A DNA stretch of 64,000 nt. It comes from Gilliamella sp. N-G2 (GTDB taxonomy: Bacteria > Pseudomonadota > Gammaproteobacteria > Enterobacterales > Orbaceae). The first letter of the stretch is position 1, and every line of letters starts with the position of its first letter. Both the position numbers and the translations under genes were made by a program. The stretch covers positions 62,001 through 126,000 of the forward strand of contig NZ_NAST01000002.1 in assembly GCF_002142215.1 (NCBI RefSeq), given 5' to 3'. Under the pieces are notes generated by a model. It did no database searches and was not told the DNA's origin. It worked only from the letters and a program-made list of their open reading frames with translations. Shown here one piece after another: positions 31,974 through 39,990 of this stretch.

Positions 31974-33647
31974 TTAATCAGATACACAAATTACTCTTAA
32001 GCCTTCGGTTTCTTTTGGCATCTTTTTAAGACTACCATCATTCAAATCAACTGCGTAAAAATGTGTATAGTTTTTGTCAAACTCGCTTGGTTCCCCCTTG
32101 CATTCGTCGTCATCATCCCAACCATTATCATCCCAACCATCGTCATCATCATCATCATCATCATCATCATCGTCACCAATAAGACGTAATTTTGATTTAA
32201 CTTTATGACCTTTTCTAATTAAATTGTAGTAATCATCATTGTAAACTCTACTCGTTGTCCAGACCATATTTGACATCACATTACCTAAATCATCACTAGG
32301 ATAAACTTCATTAATTGTATTACCCCATTCACCTAAAAGAGTTTCGGTTATTCGGGTATAATTGTTTCTTTTATTATTTTCTTCAATTTCGGTATGATGG
32401 AGAGCATTGGTTAGCTCATATTTGTCTGCAGGATATAAGGCTGTTCCCCCTTTACACTGACAATATTGATTAGCATATTTTAAGCCTTTGACAGTGTTAG
32501 TAGAGATTAAAAACCAATACTCTAATTCAAAACTATAAATAACCTTATCACCTACTTTTAATGAAAACCCCTGACCCCATAATTCATCAAGAATGGCATC
32601 GTCAGGTTTTTCACTAAAAGTTGGTCCACTAAACTCAACCCTAAGTATATTATTCTTACCGCTTAATTTTAATCCAACAGGCTGATTTTCTCGACTTTTT
32701 GTATAACTAACGTCTTGCCATTTTGCACCTGATAACACAACATTAAAATATAATTTATCTGCAGCGGTAGTTGGAAAATTTGCCCAAGGGCGTTCTAAGT
32801 GTTTGACGGCCGGCTTAAACCCTTTAGTTGGCGACCAAACTTCGGTTAGATCTTTAAACCTTGGATATTCATTAAAATAATCTTCATATTCTTGCTGTGT
32901 ATAGGCATAAGGAGGGTAACCTTTTTCTAATGAAGGTTGTAACCAACAAACATGAGGTAAGCCACCACTTAATGATCTAACATAGTAAGTTTTGCTGGCG
33001 CTAGGATAGTTTTTATTATTAGGTAAACCATAAGTGGTTGAAAGTTTTGAATCTGAGGTAGTTAAAGTTATAGCATAAAAGCCAATGCAATCATCTAATT
33101 TATCATTTAAGTTAACAATATTATTGTCACTATCTTTAATCTCAATTTTGAAGGTACCTGTTGCTTTAAATCCATCATCACCGTCATTATCTTCAAAATA
33201 TTGTTTGTCAGTTAAAATAGTTTCGAGCTCTACTTGTTCCTTTTTATAATCTGATACTAATGTAATAATTTTATCGAATGTATCAATAGACTCAGGTAAG
33301 TCTATAAGTTCATCAGGATTAGAATTAAAATCATAGCGATAATAAGTTAAGTTTGGATCTTCAAACGGGGAATGTTCACTATCGGATGGCGTTGTTTGAG
33401 TTTTATCATCATCTTTTTTTACCGCAATCCATAGTAAATCAGAGATCTCGGAAGGTGTTCTATCTTGATTTATTGAAATATAAGGTGCTGTACCATTAAT
33501 CTCAGCAGCAGTGACTACATTAATCTCATCAGCAGAGACTACAGTCATAGCGCTAGATGGAAAAGTAAAAAAAATAAAAACAAAAAAATAGGAGCTTATT
33601 TTCGTAACTACAGATTTACCTGCTGAAATAACACTTACTCTTTCCAT
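31974..33647 (-). CDS. Secreted acidic protein with poly-Asp tract and Lcl_C-like C terminus (paralogue 1)
   Basis: 557 residues with a signal peptide (KISSYFFVFIFFTFPSSA, cleavage near residue 33). Residues ~45-400 form a beta-rich secreted region (NGTAPYISI; YEDNDGDDGFKATGTFKIEI-like calcium-loop-like Asp cluster; TTYGLPNNKNYPSASKTYYV; NFPTTAADKLYFNV). Residues ~400-557 have a spaced pattern (CQCKGG, LTNA, LGEWGN, MVWT, final RVICVSD) resembling the Lcl_C/DUF1566 fold. It contains an Asp run of about 12-13 followed by GWDDNGWDDDDEC. I do not know its function. It resembles proteins I recall being called SinI-type autotransporter-associated, a recollection not verified. Near copy of 34033-35724. 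Confidence 0.75.
   Translation of the reverse strand: MERVSVISAGKSVVTKISSYFFVFIFFTFPSSAMTVVSADEINVVTAAEINGTAPYISINQDRTPSEISDLLWIAVKKDDDKTQTTPSDSEHSPFEDPNLTYYRYDFNSNPDELIDLPESIDTFDKIITLVSDYKKEQVELETILTDKQYFEDNDGDDGFKATGTFKIEIKDSDNNIVNLNDKLDDCIGFYAITLTTSDSKLSTTYGLPNNKNYPSASKTYYVRSLSGGLPHVCWLQPSLEKGYPPYAYTQQEYEDYFNEYPRFKDLTEVWSPTKGFKPAVKHLERPWANFPTTAADKLYFNVVLSGAKWQDVSYTKSRENQPVGLKLSGKNNILRVEFSGPTFSEKPDDAILDELWGQGFSLKVGDKVIYSFELEYWFLISTNTVKGLKYANQYCQCKGGTALYPADKYELTNALHHTEIEENNKRNNYTRITETLLGEWGNTINEVYPSDDLGNVMSNMVWTTSRVYNDDYYNLIRKGHKVKSKLRLIGDDDDDDDDDDDDGWDDNGWDDDDECKGEPSEFDKNYTHFYAVDLNDGSLKKMPKETEGLRVICVSD
32141..32173. repeat. In-frame (GAT)n microsatellite
   Basis: Uninterrupted ATC/GAT triplets in the plus/minus strand encode the poly-aspartate of paralogue 1. 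The corresponding tract in paralogue 2 (34211-34233) is shorter, so the length has changed since duplication. Confidence 0.9.
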
Positions 33648-33807
33648 AACAATGTTTTTACACGTATTCCATTAACCACACTAATAGTAATATTAATATT
33701 AATTAGTATTGATGTAAATAATTTTATCATTCTGAATTTAGTGTGAATTTTATTTATTCATCAATAGTTGTTTATTAAATTATTTTTACTTCGCACACGC
33801 ACAATGA

Positions 33808-33843
33808 TTATAAGGGGAGTAGGAGGTTAGAACATTTAATCAT
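33808..33843 (-). pseudogene. leuL-like remnant, copy 2
   Basis: The GAGAAG-TTA-ATG start region is identical to leuL, and the frame reads MIKCSNLLLPL then stop. The CTC CTA CTC leucine triplet is retained, but the reading frame is cut short and no attenuator or leu gene follows. The flanking bases match the leuL region, including the following TGCG-containing segment with a deletion. Confidence 0.75.
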
Positions 33844-34032
33844 TAACTTCTCAATTATTACATTATGAATAAAATATTGATACTATTTCTATCAAAAAAA
33901 ATGCTAATGTCGATAATAAATATTGATTAAATTAAATAGTCGTCTGCAAATAATATAGCTATCTTCTTGAAAAGAAGATTATTTATAACAATGATGGTGA
34001 TTAATACTTGTAAGTAAAATAAATTACAAGTA
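33844..34032. other. Spacer between the two paralogues
   Basis: Duplicate of the spacer at 31785-31973. It includes a perfect hairpin ATCTTCTT / AAGAAGAT (33961-33979), where unit 1 has decayed bases, and the 15-bp inverted repeat listed separately. No further gene seen; 33648-33807 is AT-rich upstream DNA of paralogue 1. Confidence 0.6.
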
Positions 34033-34038
34033 TTAATC
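33999..34038. terminator. Long inverted repeat at the 3' end of paralogue 2
   Basis: Perfect 15-bp arms GATTAATACTTGTAA and TTACAAGTATTAATC with a 10-nt loop, spanning the stop codon of the gene at 34033. Unit 1 has the same structure at 31940-31979 with two mismatches. No T run, so it may terminate or protect the mRNA end. Confidence 0.55.
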
Positions 34039-35724
34039 AGATATACAAATTACTCTCAAGCCCTCGGTTTCTTTTGGAAGCTTTTTAAGACCTCCATCAG
34101 TGAGATCAAATGCGTAAAAATGTGTATATCTAGGATCTTCATCTTCTGGTTCCTTCTTGCATTTGTCATCATCATCATTATCATTATCATCCCAACCATT
34201 ATCATCCCAACCATCATCATCATCATCATCGTCACCAATAAGACGTAATTTTGATTTAATTTTATGATTTTTCTTAAATAAATTTTTGAAAAAATCATCG
34301 TCATCGTCTTCGTCATCGTTATCAACTACATCCGATGTCCAGACCATATTTGACATCACATTACCTAAATCATTACTAGGATAAACTTCATTAATTGTAT
34401 TACCCCATTCACTTAAGAGAGTATCGATTTCACGGATATAATGATTTTCTTTGTTATCGCCAAGTTCGGTAAAACGAAGAGCATTGGTTACCCTATATTT
34501 TTCTGTAGGATATAAAGCGGCTCCCCCTTTACAACGACAATATTGAAAAGCATAATTCAAGCCTTTGACAGTGTCAGTAGAGATTAAAAACCAACTCTCT
34601 AATTCAAAACTATAAATATCCCTATCACCTACTTTTAATGAAAACACCATGTGCAATAAATCATCAAAAATGCCTCGGACAGGTTTCTCACTAAAAGTCG
34701 GACCACTAAACTCAACCCTAAGTATATTGTTTTTACCGCTTAATTTTAATCCAACAACCTGACTTACTGGATCTGTTGTATAACTAACGTCTTGCCATTT
34801 TGCACCTGATAACACAACATTAAAATATAACTTATCTGCAGCGGTACTTGGAAAATTTCCCCAAGGGGATTCTAAGTATTTGGCGTTCGGCTTAAATCCT
34901 TTAGTTGGCGACCAAACTGTAGTTAAATCTTTATACTTTGGATATTCATTGAAATAATCTTCATATTCTTGCTGTGAATAGGCATAAGGAGGATAACCTT
35001 TTTCTAATGAAGGTTGTAACCAACAAACATGAGGTAAGCCACCACTTAATGATCTAACATAGTAAGTTTTGCTGGCGCTAGGATAGTTTTTATTATTAGG
35101 TAAACCATAAGTGGTTGAAAGTTTTGAATCTGAGGTAGTTAAAGTTATAGCATAAAAGCCAACGCAATCATCTAATTTATCATTTAATTTAACAATATTA
35201 TTGTCACTATCTTTAATCTCAATTTTGAAGGTACCTGTTGCTTTAAATCCATCATCACCGTCATTATCTTCAAAATATTGTTTGTCAGTTAAAATATTTT
35301 CGAGCTCTACTTGTTCCTTTTTATAATCTGATATCAACGTAATAATTTTATCGAATGTATCAATAGACTCAGGTAAGTCTATAAGTTCATCAGGATTAGA
35401 ATTAAAATCATAGCGATAATAAGTTAAGTTTGGATCTTCAAACGGGAAATGTTCACTATCGGATGGCGTTGTTTGAGTTTTATCATCATCTTTTTTTACC
35501 GCAATCCATAGTAAATCAGAGATCTCGGAAGGTGTTCTATCTTGATTTATTGAAATATAAGGTGCTGTACCATTAATCTCAGCAGCAGTAACTACATTAA
35601 TCTCATTAGCAGAGACTACAGTCATAGCTCTAGATGGAAAAGTAAAAAAAATAAAAACAAAAAAATAGGAGCTTATTTTCGTAACTACAGATTTACCCGC
35701 TAAAATAACACTTACTTTTTTCAT
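34033..35724 (-). CDS. Secreted acidic protein with poly-Asp tract and Lcl_C-like C terminus (paralogue 2)
   Basis: 563 residues, tandem duplicate of the gene at 31974. The first ~260 residues differ at only about ten positions, including the signal peptide (FPSRAM instead of FPSSAM). The second half differs at roughly a quarter of positions but keeps the Cys residues and framework (YCRCKGG, VTNALRF, LSEWGNTINEVYPS, RVICISD). It has a shorter Asp run before GWDDNGWDD and an extra acidic stretch DNDDEDDDDDFF absent from paralogue 1. Function unknown; the pattern suggests an exported, possibly calcium-binding, surface-exposed protein. Same strand as leuA, upstream of it. Confidence 0.75.
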   Translation of the reverse strand: MKKVSVILAGKSVVTKISSYFFVFIFFTFPSRAMTVVSANEINVVTAAEINGTAPYISINQDRTPSEISDLLWIAVKKDDDKTQTTPSDSEHFPFEDPNLTYYRYDFNSNPDELIDLPESIDTFDKIITLISDYKKEQVELENILTDKQYFEDNDGDDGFKATGTFKIEIKDSDNNIVKLNDKLDDCVGFYAITLTTSDSKLSTTYGLPNNKNYPSASKTYYVRSLSGGLPHVCWLQPSLEKGYPPYAYSQQEYEDYFNEYPKYKDLTTVWSPTKGFKPNAKYLESPWGNFPSTAADKLYFNVVLSGAKWQDVSYTTDPVSQVVGLKLSGKNNILRVEFSGPTFSEKPVRGIFDDLLHMVFSLKVGDRDIYSFELESWFLISTDTVKGLNYAFQYCRCKGGAALYPTEKYRVTNALRFTELGDNKENHYIREIDTLLSEWGNTINEVYPSNDLGNVMSNMVWTSDVVDNDDEDDDDDFFKNLFKKNHKIKSKLRLIGDDDDDDDGWDDNGWDDNDNDDDDKCKKEPEDEDPRYTHFYAFDLTDGGLKKLPKETEGLRVICISD

Positions 35725-36467
35725 AATAATGTCTTTACACGAAATCCCATTAACCTTACTGATAGTAATACTAATTAGTGTTGATGTATATAATTTTATT
35801 ATTTTAAATTTAGTGCTGGCTTTATTTATTCATCAAGAAGTTTTTTATTAAATTACTTTTACTTTGCATACGCACAATGATTCAGAGCGTCGAGGTAGGA
35901 GCTAAGTAAATTTAATCATTAACTTCTCAATATTATTTATGAATTATTGATGATTTTTATCAAATATCATTGTTCCGTCAATGATTATTTGAATAGCAAT
36001 TTCCCGACATGATAAATATCACCAATAAATATTTATAAATTACTATAAGCTATAAAAACGGATCTTTTTTTTGATTATAAGGCTAATCAGATAATAAATT
36101 ATTTGATACCTTTCACATTTTCAGAACAGTTATTGCTTATTTAGCGGATTATAGATTAAAGAGTGATCAATAAGCAATTATTTTTTGTGTTTAAAGAAAA
36201 TAAAAATACCTCAAAGGCCAATCATTAATTATCAAGAATCTCGAAAAAAGAAACAGAAAAAATAAATTGAAAAATAGTTGAAGAATATGCAGAATGGTTA
36301 GAGTTTAGGGCATAAGTGATAAATTGCCTGATAAGTAGTTTCTCTAGATTCAAAATAATCATTTCAATAATAAGAATGTTCATTATTTATGTATCCACTT
36401 CTGCTCTAAAAAGAGATTTACCCAAGTAACGCTATTTCAACATTAATTATCATTGATTGGAGCCATT
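35725..36467. other. 743-base gap upstream of nfsB
   Basis: Holds the upstream region of paralogue 2, the third leuL-like remnant, and an isolated plus-strand hairpin ATTGCTTATT / AATAAGCAAT (36132-36178) followed by TATTTTTTG, which looks like an intrinsic terminator with no gene before it. The rest is AT-rich with no coding potential that I can see. GGAG for nfsB is at 36459-36462. Confidence 0.5.
35902..35919 (-). pseudogene. leuL-like remnant, copy 3
   Basis: Same start region (GAAGTTAATGATTAAAT) as leuL, but the frame stops after MIKFT. The bases after the stop still show CTCCTACC, aligning with the leucine codons of leuL. It marks the outer border of the tandem array. Confidence 0.65.
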
Positions 36468-37112
36468 ATGAATATCGTCGAAATTTCGCAAAAACGTTAT
36501 ACAACTAAACATTATGATAAAAGTAAAAAGATTCCTAAAGATAAAATTGAACAGTTACTAACTGTATTAAGAAATAGTCCTTCGTCGGTTAATTCACAAC
36601 CTTGGCATTTTTATATTATTGATAATGATGCTGCTAAAGATAAAATTTTACCAGCCATAGCTGAATTTAATCAGCCACGCGTAACTGATTCCTCTCATAC
36701 TATTTTGTTTTGTATTAAATCACCTTTAGAAGATGCGCATTTAGTTAATTTGCTTAACCAAGAGGAGAAAGATGGACGATTACCATCATCAGAACTTAAA
36801 CAAACTCAGGATGAGTCAAGACGTTTTTTTGTCACAAAAAACAGTAAAACAATTGAGTCCCAACAGAGTTGGGAAGGCAAACAAACTTATTTAGCATTAG
36901 GACAATTACTTTTTGCAGCCGCGGCAATTGGTGTTGATTCAACGCCTATCGAAGGATTTGATTGTGATAAAATGGATGAGATTTTAGATTTAAAGCGCAA
37001 AGGATTAAAAAGCTTAGTCATTGCGACATTAGGTTATCGCTCTGAAAATGATGGCAATGCCCATCGACCAAAATCACGGTTACCAGAAGAACAAATCTTC
37101 ACTTTTTTATAA
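36468..37112 (+). CDS. nfsB: Oxygen-insensitive NAD(P)H nitroreductase / dihydropteridine reductase family
   Basis: 214-residue FMN-dependent nitroreductase (E. coli NfsB 217). FMN contacts in KRYTTKHYD, NSPSSVNSQPWHF and the C-terminal PIEGFDCDKMDEIL and PKSRLPEEQ segments match NfsB. Reduces nitroaromatics and quinones; physiological role uncertain. GGAG six bases before the ATG fixes the start; an upstream in-frame TTG is ignored. Monocistronic. Confidence 0.92.
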   Translation: MNIVEISQKRYTTKHYDKSKKIPKDKIEQLLTVLRNSPSSVNSQPWHFYIIDNDAAKDKILPAIAEFNQPRVTDSSHTILFCIKSPLEDAHLVNLLNQEEKDGRLPSSELKQTQDESRRFFVTKNSKTIESQQSWEGKQTYLALGQLLFAAAAIGVDSTPIEGFDCDKMDEILDLKRKGLKSLVIATLGYRSENDGNAHRPKSRLPEEQIFTFL

Positions 37113-37168
37113 CAAAATACCTCTATAACTTATCCCGCCAGATGAACAGTGGGGTAAGTTTACGAGTG

Positions 37169-38038
37169 TTATTTTAAATAAAAATTATTATATTGCATTA
37201 GTTTATCTTCAAGAACTTGTCGTTGTTGGGATGTAAAATCCTCGTTATAAAATAGATAACCACTATTACAATTTATAATAAACAGATAACCTTTTTTTAT
37301 CTTTCTTATTTTGTGTAATTGATCATACTTTATAACAGTAGTACTTAATTGGGTTTTAGCTGTCATTGTAAATCTATCTTCATAAAAAATGACCTTTGAA
37401 CAAATAAAAATTTTATTACTTGTTTTACACCAATTTTCAGCTGAAAATTTCAAACCAGGTTTGATACTGAAGTAGATTGCAATTGAATATATAATTGTAA
37501 TACAAACGAAAAATAATGCATGGCTAGAATCTTTTATTAAAAGATAGCATGGTAAAAACATTACAAGTATATAAATAGGTGCCATTATAGATTTTTTAAA
37601 TAGTAAATAATAAAAACAATAATAGATTCTATTAACATCCATTTCATAGGTGTCTATCTCTGCTATTTGTGTTTCTAAATTTTTTTCTAAATAATCACAT
37701 AAAAAATCATGAATAATTTCTAGTTCATCTGATTTGAAAGACTGTTGACTAACAAAATAAAAATCTTGATTATTGATAAAAAATAAATAGCCGTTTTCAG
37801 TTTTATTAATGCAATATAAATCTTGATAGTAGAAAGTGTTGATTTCATTTTTATCTTTATTAAAAATGACTAATTTTTCATTATTAAACGACATAGTAAA
37901 GTGCCGCATATTATCTGGTGTTGAATCATTCAATTTTTGTGCGAACTCATGGTCTAATACGCCATATTTTGCATAATAAGCATCTAACCAATACTGGGTA
38001 TTAACATAATATTCAATAACTACAGTTTGTTTTTCCAT
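37169..38038 (-). CDS. Membrane protein with two YcxB-like domains
   Basis: 289 residues with two membrane helices in the middle (about 150-190: SIMAPIYILVMFLPCYLLI, ALFFVCITIIYSIAIYF). The segments on both sides look like copies of one domain: FYYQDLYCINKTENGYLFFINNQ before and KYDQLHKIRKIKKGYLFIINCNS after, each ending in a short helix. The second copy resembles the YcxB-like C-terminal domain of Gram-positive and Gram-negative membrane proteins. Function unknown. GGGAT before the ATG; no operon partners. Confidence 0.65.
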   Translation of the reverse strand: MEKQTVVIEYYVNTQYWLDAYYAKYGVLDHEFAQKLNDSTPDNMRHFTMSFNNEKLVIFNKDKNEINTFYYQDLYCINKTENGYLFFINNQDFYFVSQQSFKSDELEIIHDFLCDYLEKNLETQIAEIDTYEMDVNRIYYCFYYLLFKKSIMAPIYILVMFLPCYLLIKDSSHALFFVCITIIYSIAIYFSIKPGLKFSAENWCKTSNKIFICSKVIFYEDRFTMTAKTQLSTTVIKYDQLHKIRKIKKGYLFIINCNSGYLFYNEDFTSQQRQVLEDKLMQYNNFYLK

Positions 38039-38259
38039 TTTATCCCTTATAAATTATTTAGTATGCTTATACAGATTTTTCAATAAACAATCATATATTA
38101 ATTGAATATTGAATTATATATTAGTTGATAGTTCATCCATATTTATAACATAATTCATAAATAACCCTAGACCACACAGCTAGAATCATTACAATATACG
38201 CCATCAATCACATAGCAATACTATTTGCTAGTTTTAATTAATTAAACGGATAATGATTT

Positions 38260-39927
38260 ATGGCGCAATATGTCTATACCATGAACCGCGTGGGGAAGAT
38301 TGTTCCCCCTAAACGCTATATTTTAAAAGATATTTCTTTAAGTTTTTTTCCGGGAGCTAAAATTGGTGTTCTCGGTTTAAATGGAGCCGGTAAGTCTACA
38401 TTACTACGCATTATGGCTGGCGTAGATACTGAGATTGAAGGTGAAGCTCGTCCGCAACCAGGTATTAAAATCGGTTATTTACCTCAAGAACCTAAACTTG
38501 ACCCTAAACAGACTGTACGTGAAGCAATTGAACAGGCTGTTGGCGATGCTAAAAACGCATTGGCTAGGTTAGATGAAGTCTATGCAGCTTATGCCGATCC
38601 TGATGCCGATTTTGATAAATTAGCTAAAGAACAAGCCGAGCTTGAAGCAATAATTCAATCGCAAGATGCCCACAATCTTGATAACCAATTAGAGCGTGCA
38701 GCTGATGCCTTACGTTTACCTGATTGGGATGCGAAAATTGAAAATTTATCAGGTGGTGAGCGTCGTCGTGTTGCTATCTGCCAATTATTGCTTGAAAAAC
38801 CAGATATGTTATTAATTGACGAACCAACCAACCATTTGGATGCTGAATCTGTTGCTTGGTTAGAACGCTTTTTACATGATTATGAAGGTACAGTGGTTGC
38901 TGTTACCCATGACCGTTATTTCTTAGATAATGTTGCTGGTTGGATTTTAGAACTTGACCGTGGTGAAGGTATTCCATGGGAAGGTAACTACTCATCTTGG
39001 CTTGAACAGAAAGATCAACGATTAGCTCAAGAAGCGGCAACCGAATCGGCGCGTCGTAAATCAATTGAAAAAGAATTAGAGTGGGTACGCCAAAATCCAA
39101 AAGGTCGTCAAGCAAAAAGCAAAGCACGGTTAGCGCGTTTTGAAGAATTAAATAGCAATGATTACCAAAAACGTAATGAAACCAACGAGCTCTTCATTCC
39201 ACCTGGGCAACGTTTAGGTGATAAAGTTATTGAAGTGGCTAATTTAACCAAATCATATGGTGATCGCGTATTGATTGATAACCTCTCATTTAGCATTCCG
39301 AAAGGAGCCATTGTGGGTATTATTGGGCCTAATGGTGCCGGTAAATCAACGCTATTTAGAATGTTATCAGGCAAAGAACAACCGGATTCAGGCACTATTA
39401 CTTTAGGTGATACCGTCCAACTTGCTTCTGTCGATCAGTTCCGCGATAGTATGGATGATAAAAAAACCGTTTGGGATGAAATTTCTAATGGCCAAGATAT
39501 AATGCGCATTGGTAATTTTGAGATCCCAAGTCGTGCCTATGTCGGACGCTTTAATTTCAAAGGCGTTGATCAGCAAAAACGTGTTGGTGAACTGTCTGGT
39601 GGTGAACGAGGGCGTGTACATTTAGCTAAATTATTACAAGTTGGTGGTAATGTACTATTACTTGATGAACCGACCAATGATCTTGATGTCGAAACCTTGC
39701 GTGCACTGGAAAATGCCTTATTAGAGTTTCCGGGCTGTGCGTTAGTCATTTCGCATGACCGCTGGTTCCTTGACCGTATTGCTACTCATATTTTAGATTA
39801 TCAAGACGAAGGGCATGTTGAGTTCTTTGAAGGTAACTTTACCGAATATGAAGAGTGGAAAAAACGCACTTTAGGGGCAGAAGCGCTTGAACCTAAACGT
39901 GCTAAATATAAACGTATTAGGAAATAG
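38260..39927 (+). CDS. ettA: Energy-dependent translational throttle protein EttA (ABC-F)
   Basis: 555 residues, same length as E. coli EttA. Two ATPase domains (Walker A GLNGAGKST and GPNGAGKST; signatures [15 protein letters not shown] and LSGGERGRVHLAKLL; Walker B LLIDEPTNHLD and LLLDEPTNDLD), arm and P-site-interaction linker between them. It sits in the ribosomal E site and gates the first elongation step according to ADP/ATP ratio. Followed by a strong terminator. Confidence 0.97.
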   Translation: MAQYVYTMNRVGKIVPPKRYILKDISLSFFPGAKIGVLGLNGAGKSTLLRIMAGVDTEIEGEARPQPGIKIGYLPQEPKLDPKQTVREAIEQAVGDAKNALARLDEVYAAYADPDADFDKLAKEQAELEAIIQSQDAHNLDNQLERAADALRLPDWDAKIENLSGGERRRVAICQLLLEKPDMLLIDEPTNHLDAESVAWLERFLHDYEGTVVAVTHDRYFLDNVAGWILELDRGEGIPWEGNYSSWLEQKDQRLAQEAATESARRKSIEKELEWVRQNPKGRQAKSKARLARFEELNSNDYQKRNETNELFIPPGQRLGDKVIEVANLTKSYGDRVLIDNLSFSIPKGAIVGIIGPNGAGKSTLFRMLSGKEQPDSGTITLGDTVQLASVDQFRDSMDDKKTVWDEISNGQDIMRIGNFEIPSRAYVGRFNFKGVDQQKRVGELSGGERGRVHLAKLLQVGGNVLLLDEPTNDLDVETLRALENALLEFPGCALVISHDRWFLDRIATHILDYQDEGHVEFFEGNFTEYEEWKKRTLGAEALEPKRAKYKRIRK

Positions 39928-39943
39928 TTTTATAAAAAAATTC

Positions 39944-39968
39944 CGCCGATAATTATCGGCGTTTTTTT
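39944..39968 (+). terminator. Terminator after ettA
   Basis: Stem CGCCGAT / ATCGGCG, loop AATT, then T7. The convergent ybjD ends nearby. Confidence 0.9.
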
Positions 39969-39990
39969 ATTACTAAATAAATAAAAAAAT

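Larger units (their letters stand above)
31700..33790. repeat. Tandem duplication unit 1 (leuL region plus secreted-protein gene)
   Basis: About 2.07 kb that reappears in the next unit in the same orientation. It comprises the leuL region, the spacer TTAATCATTAACTTCTC with following AT-rich DNA, the 3' flank hairpin and the whole gene at 31974-33647. Matching points are offset by 2059 bases at the leader ATG and the gene stop, and 2077 at the gene start. Confidence 0.9.
33790..35891. repeat. Tandem duplication unit 2
   Basis: Second copy of the unit starting at 31700, with gene 34033-35724 and a decayed leader copy. A further leader remnant at about 35855-35945 bounds the array on the far side. 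The N-terminal half of the gene and the 3' flank are nearly identical to unit 1; the C-terminal half is clearly more diverged. Confidence 0.9.

Noticed and set aside
32101-32180. Tandem triplets considered as a CRISPR-like or structural repeat
   Set aside because: In-frame microsatellite within a coding sequence; no spacers.
34056-34325. Met/Asp-rich 89-codon frame inside paralogue 2
   Set aside because: Produced by reading the GAT repeat as ATG; no independent evidence.
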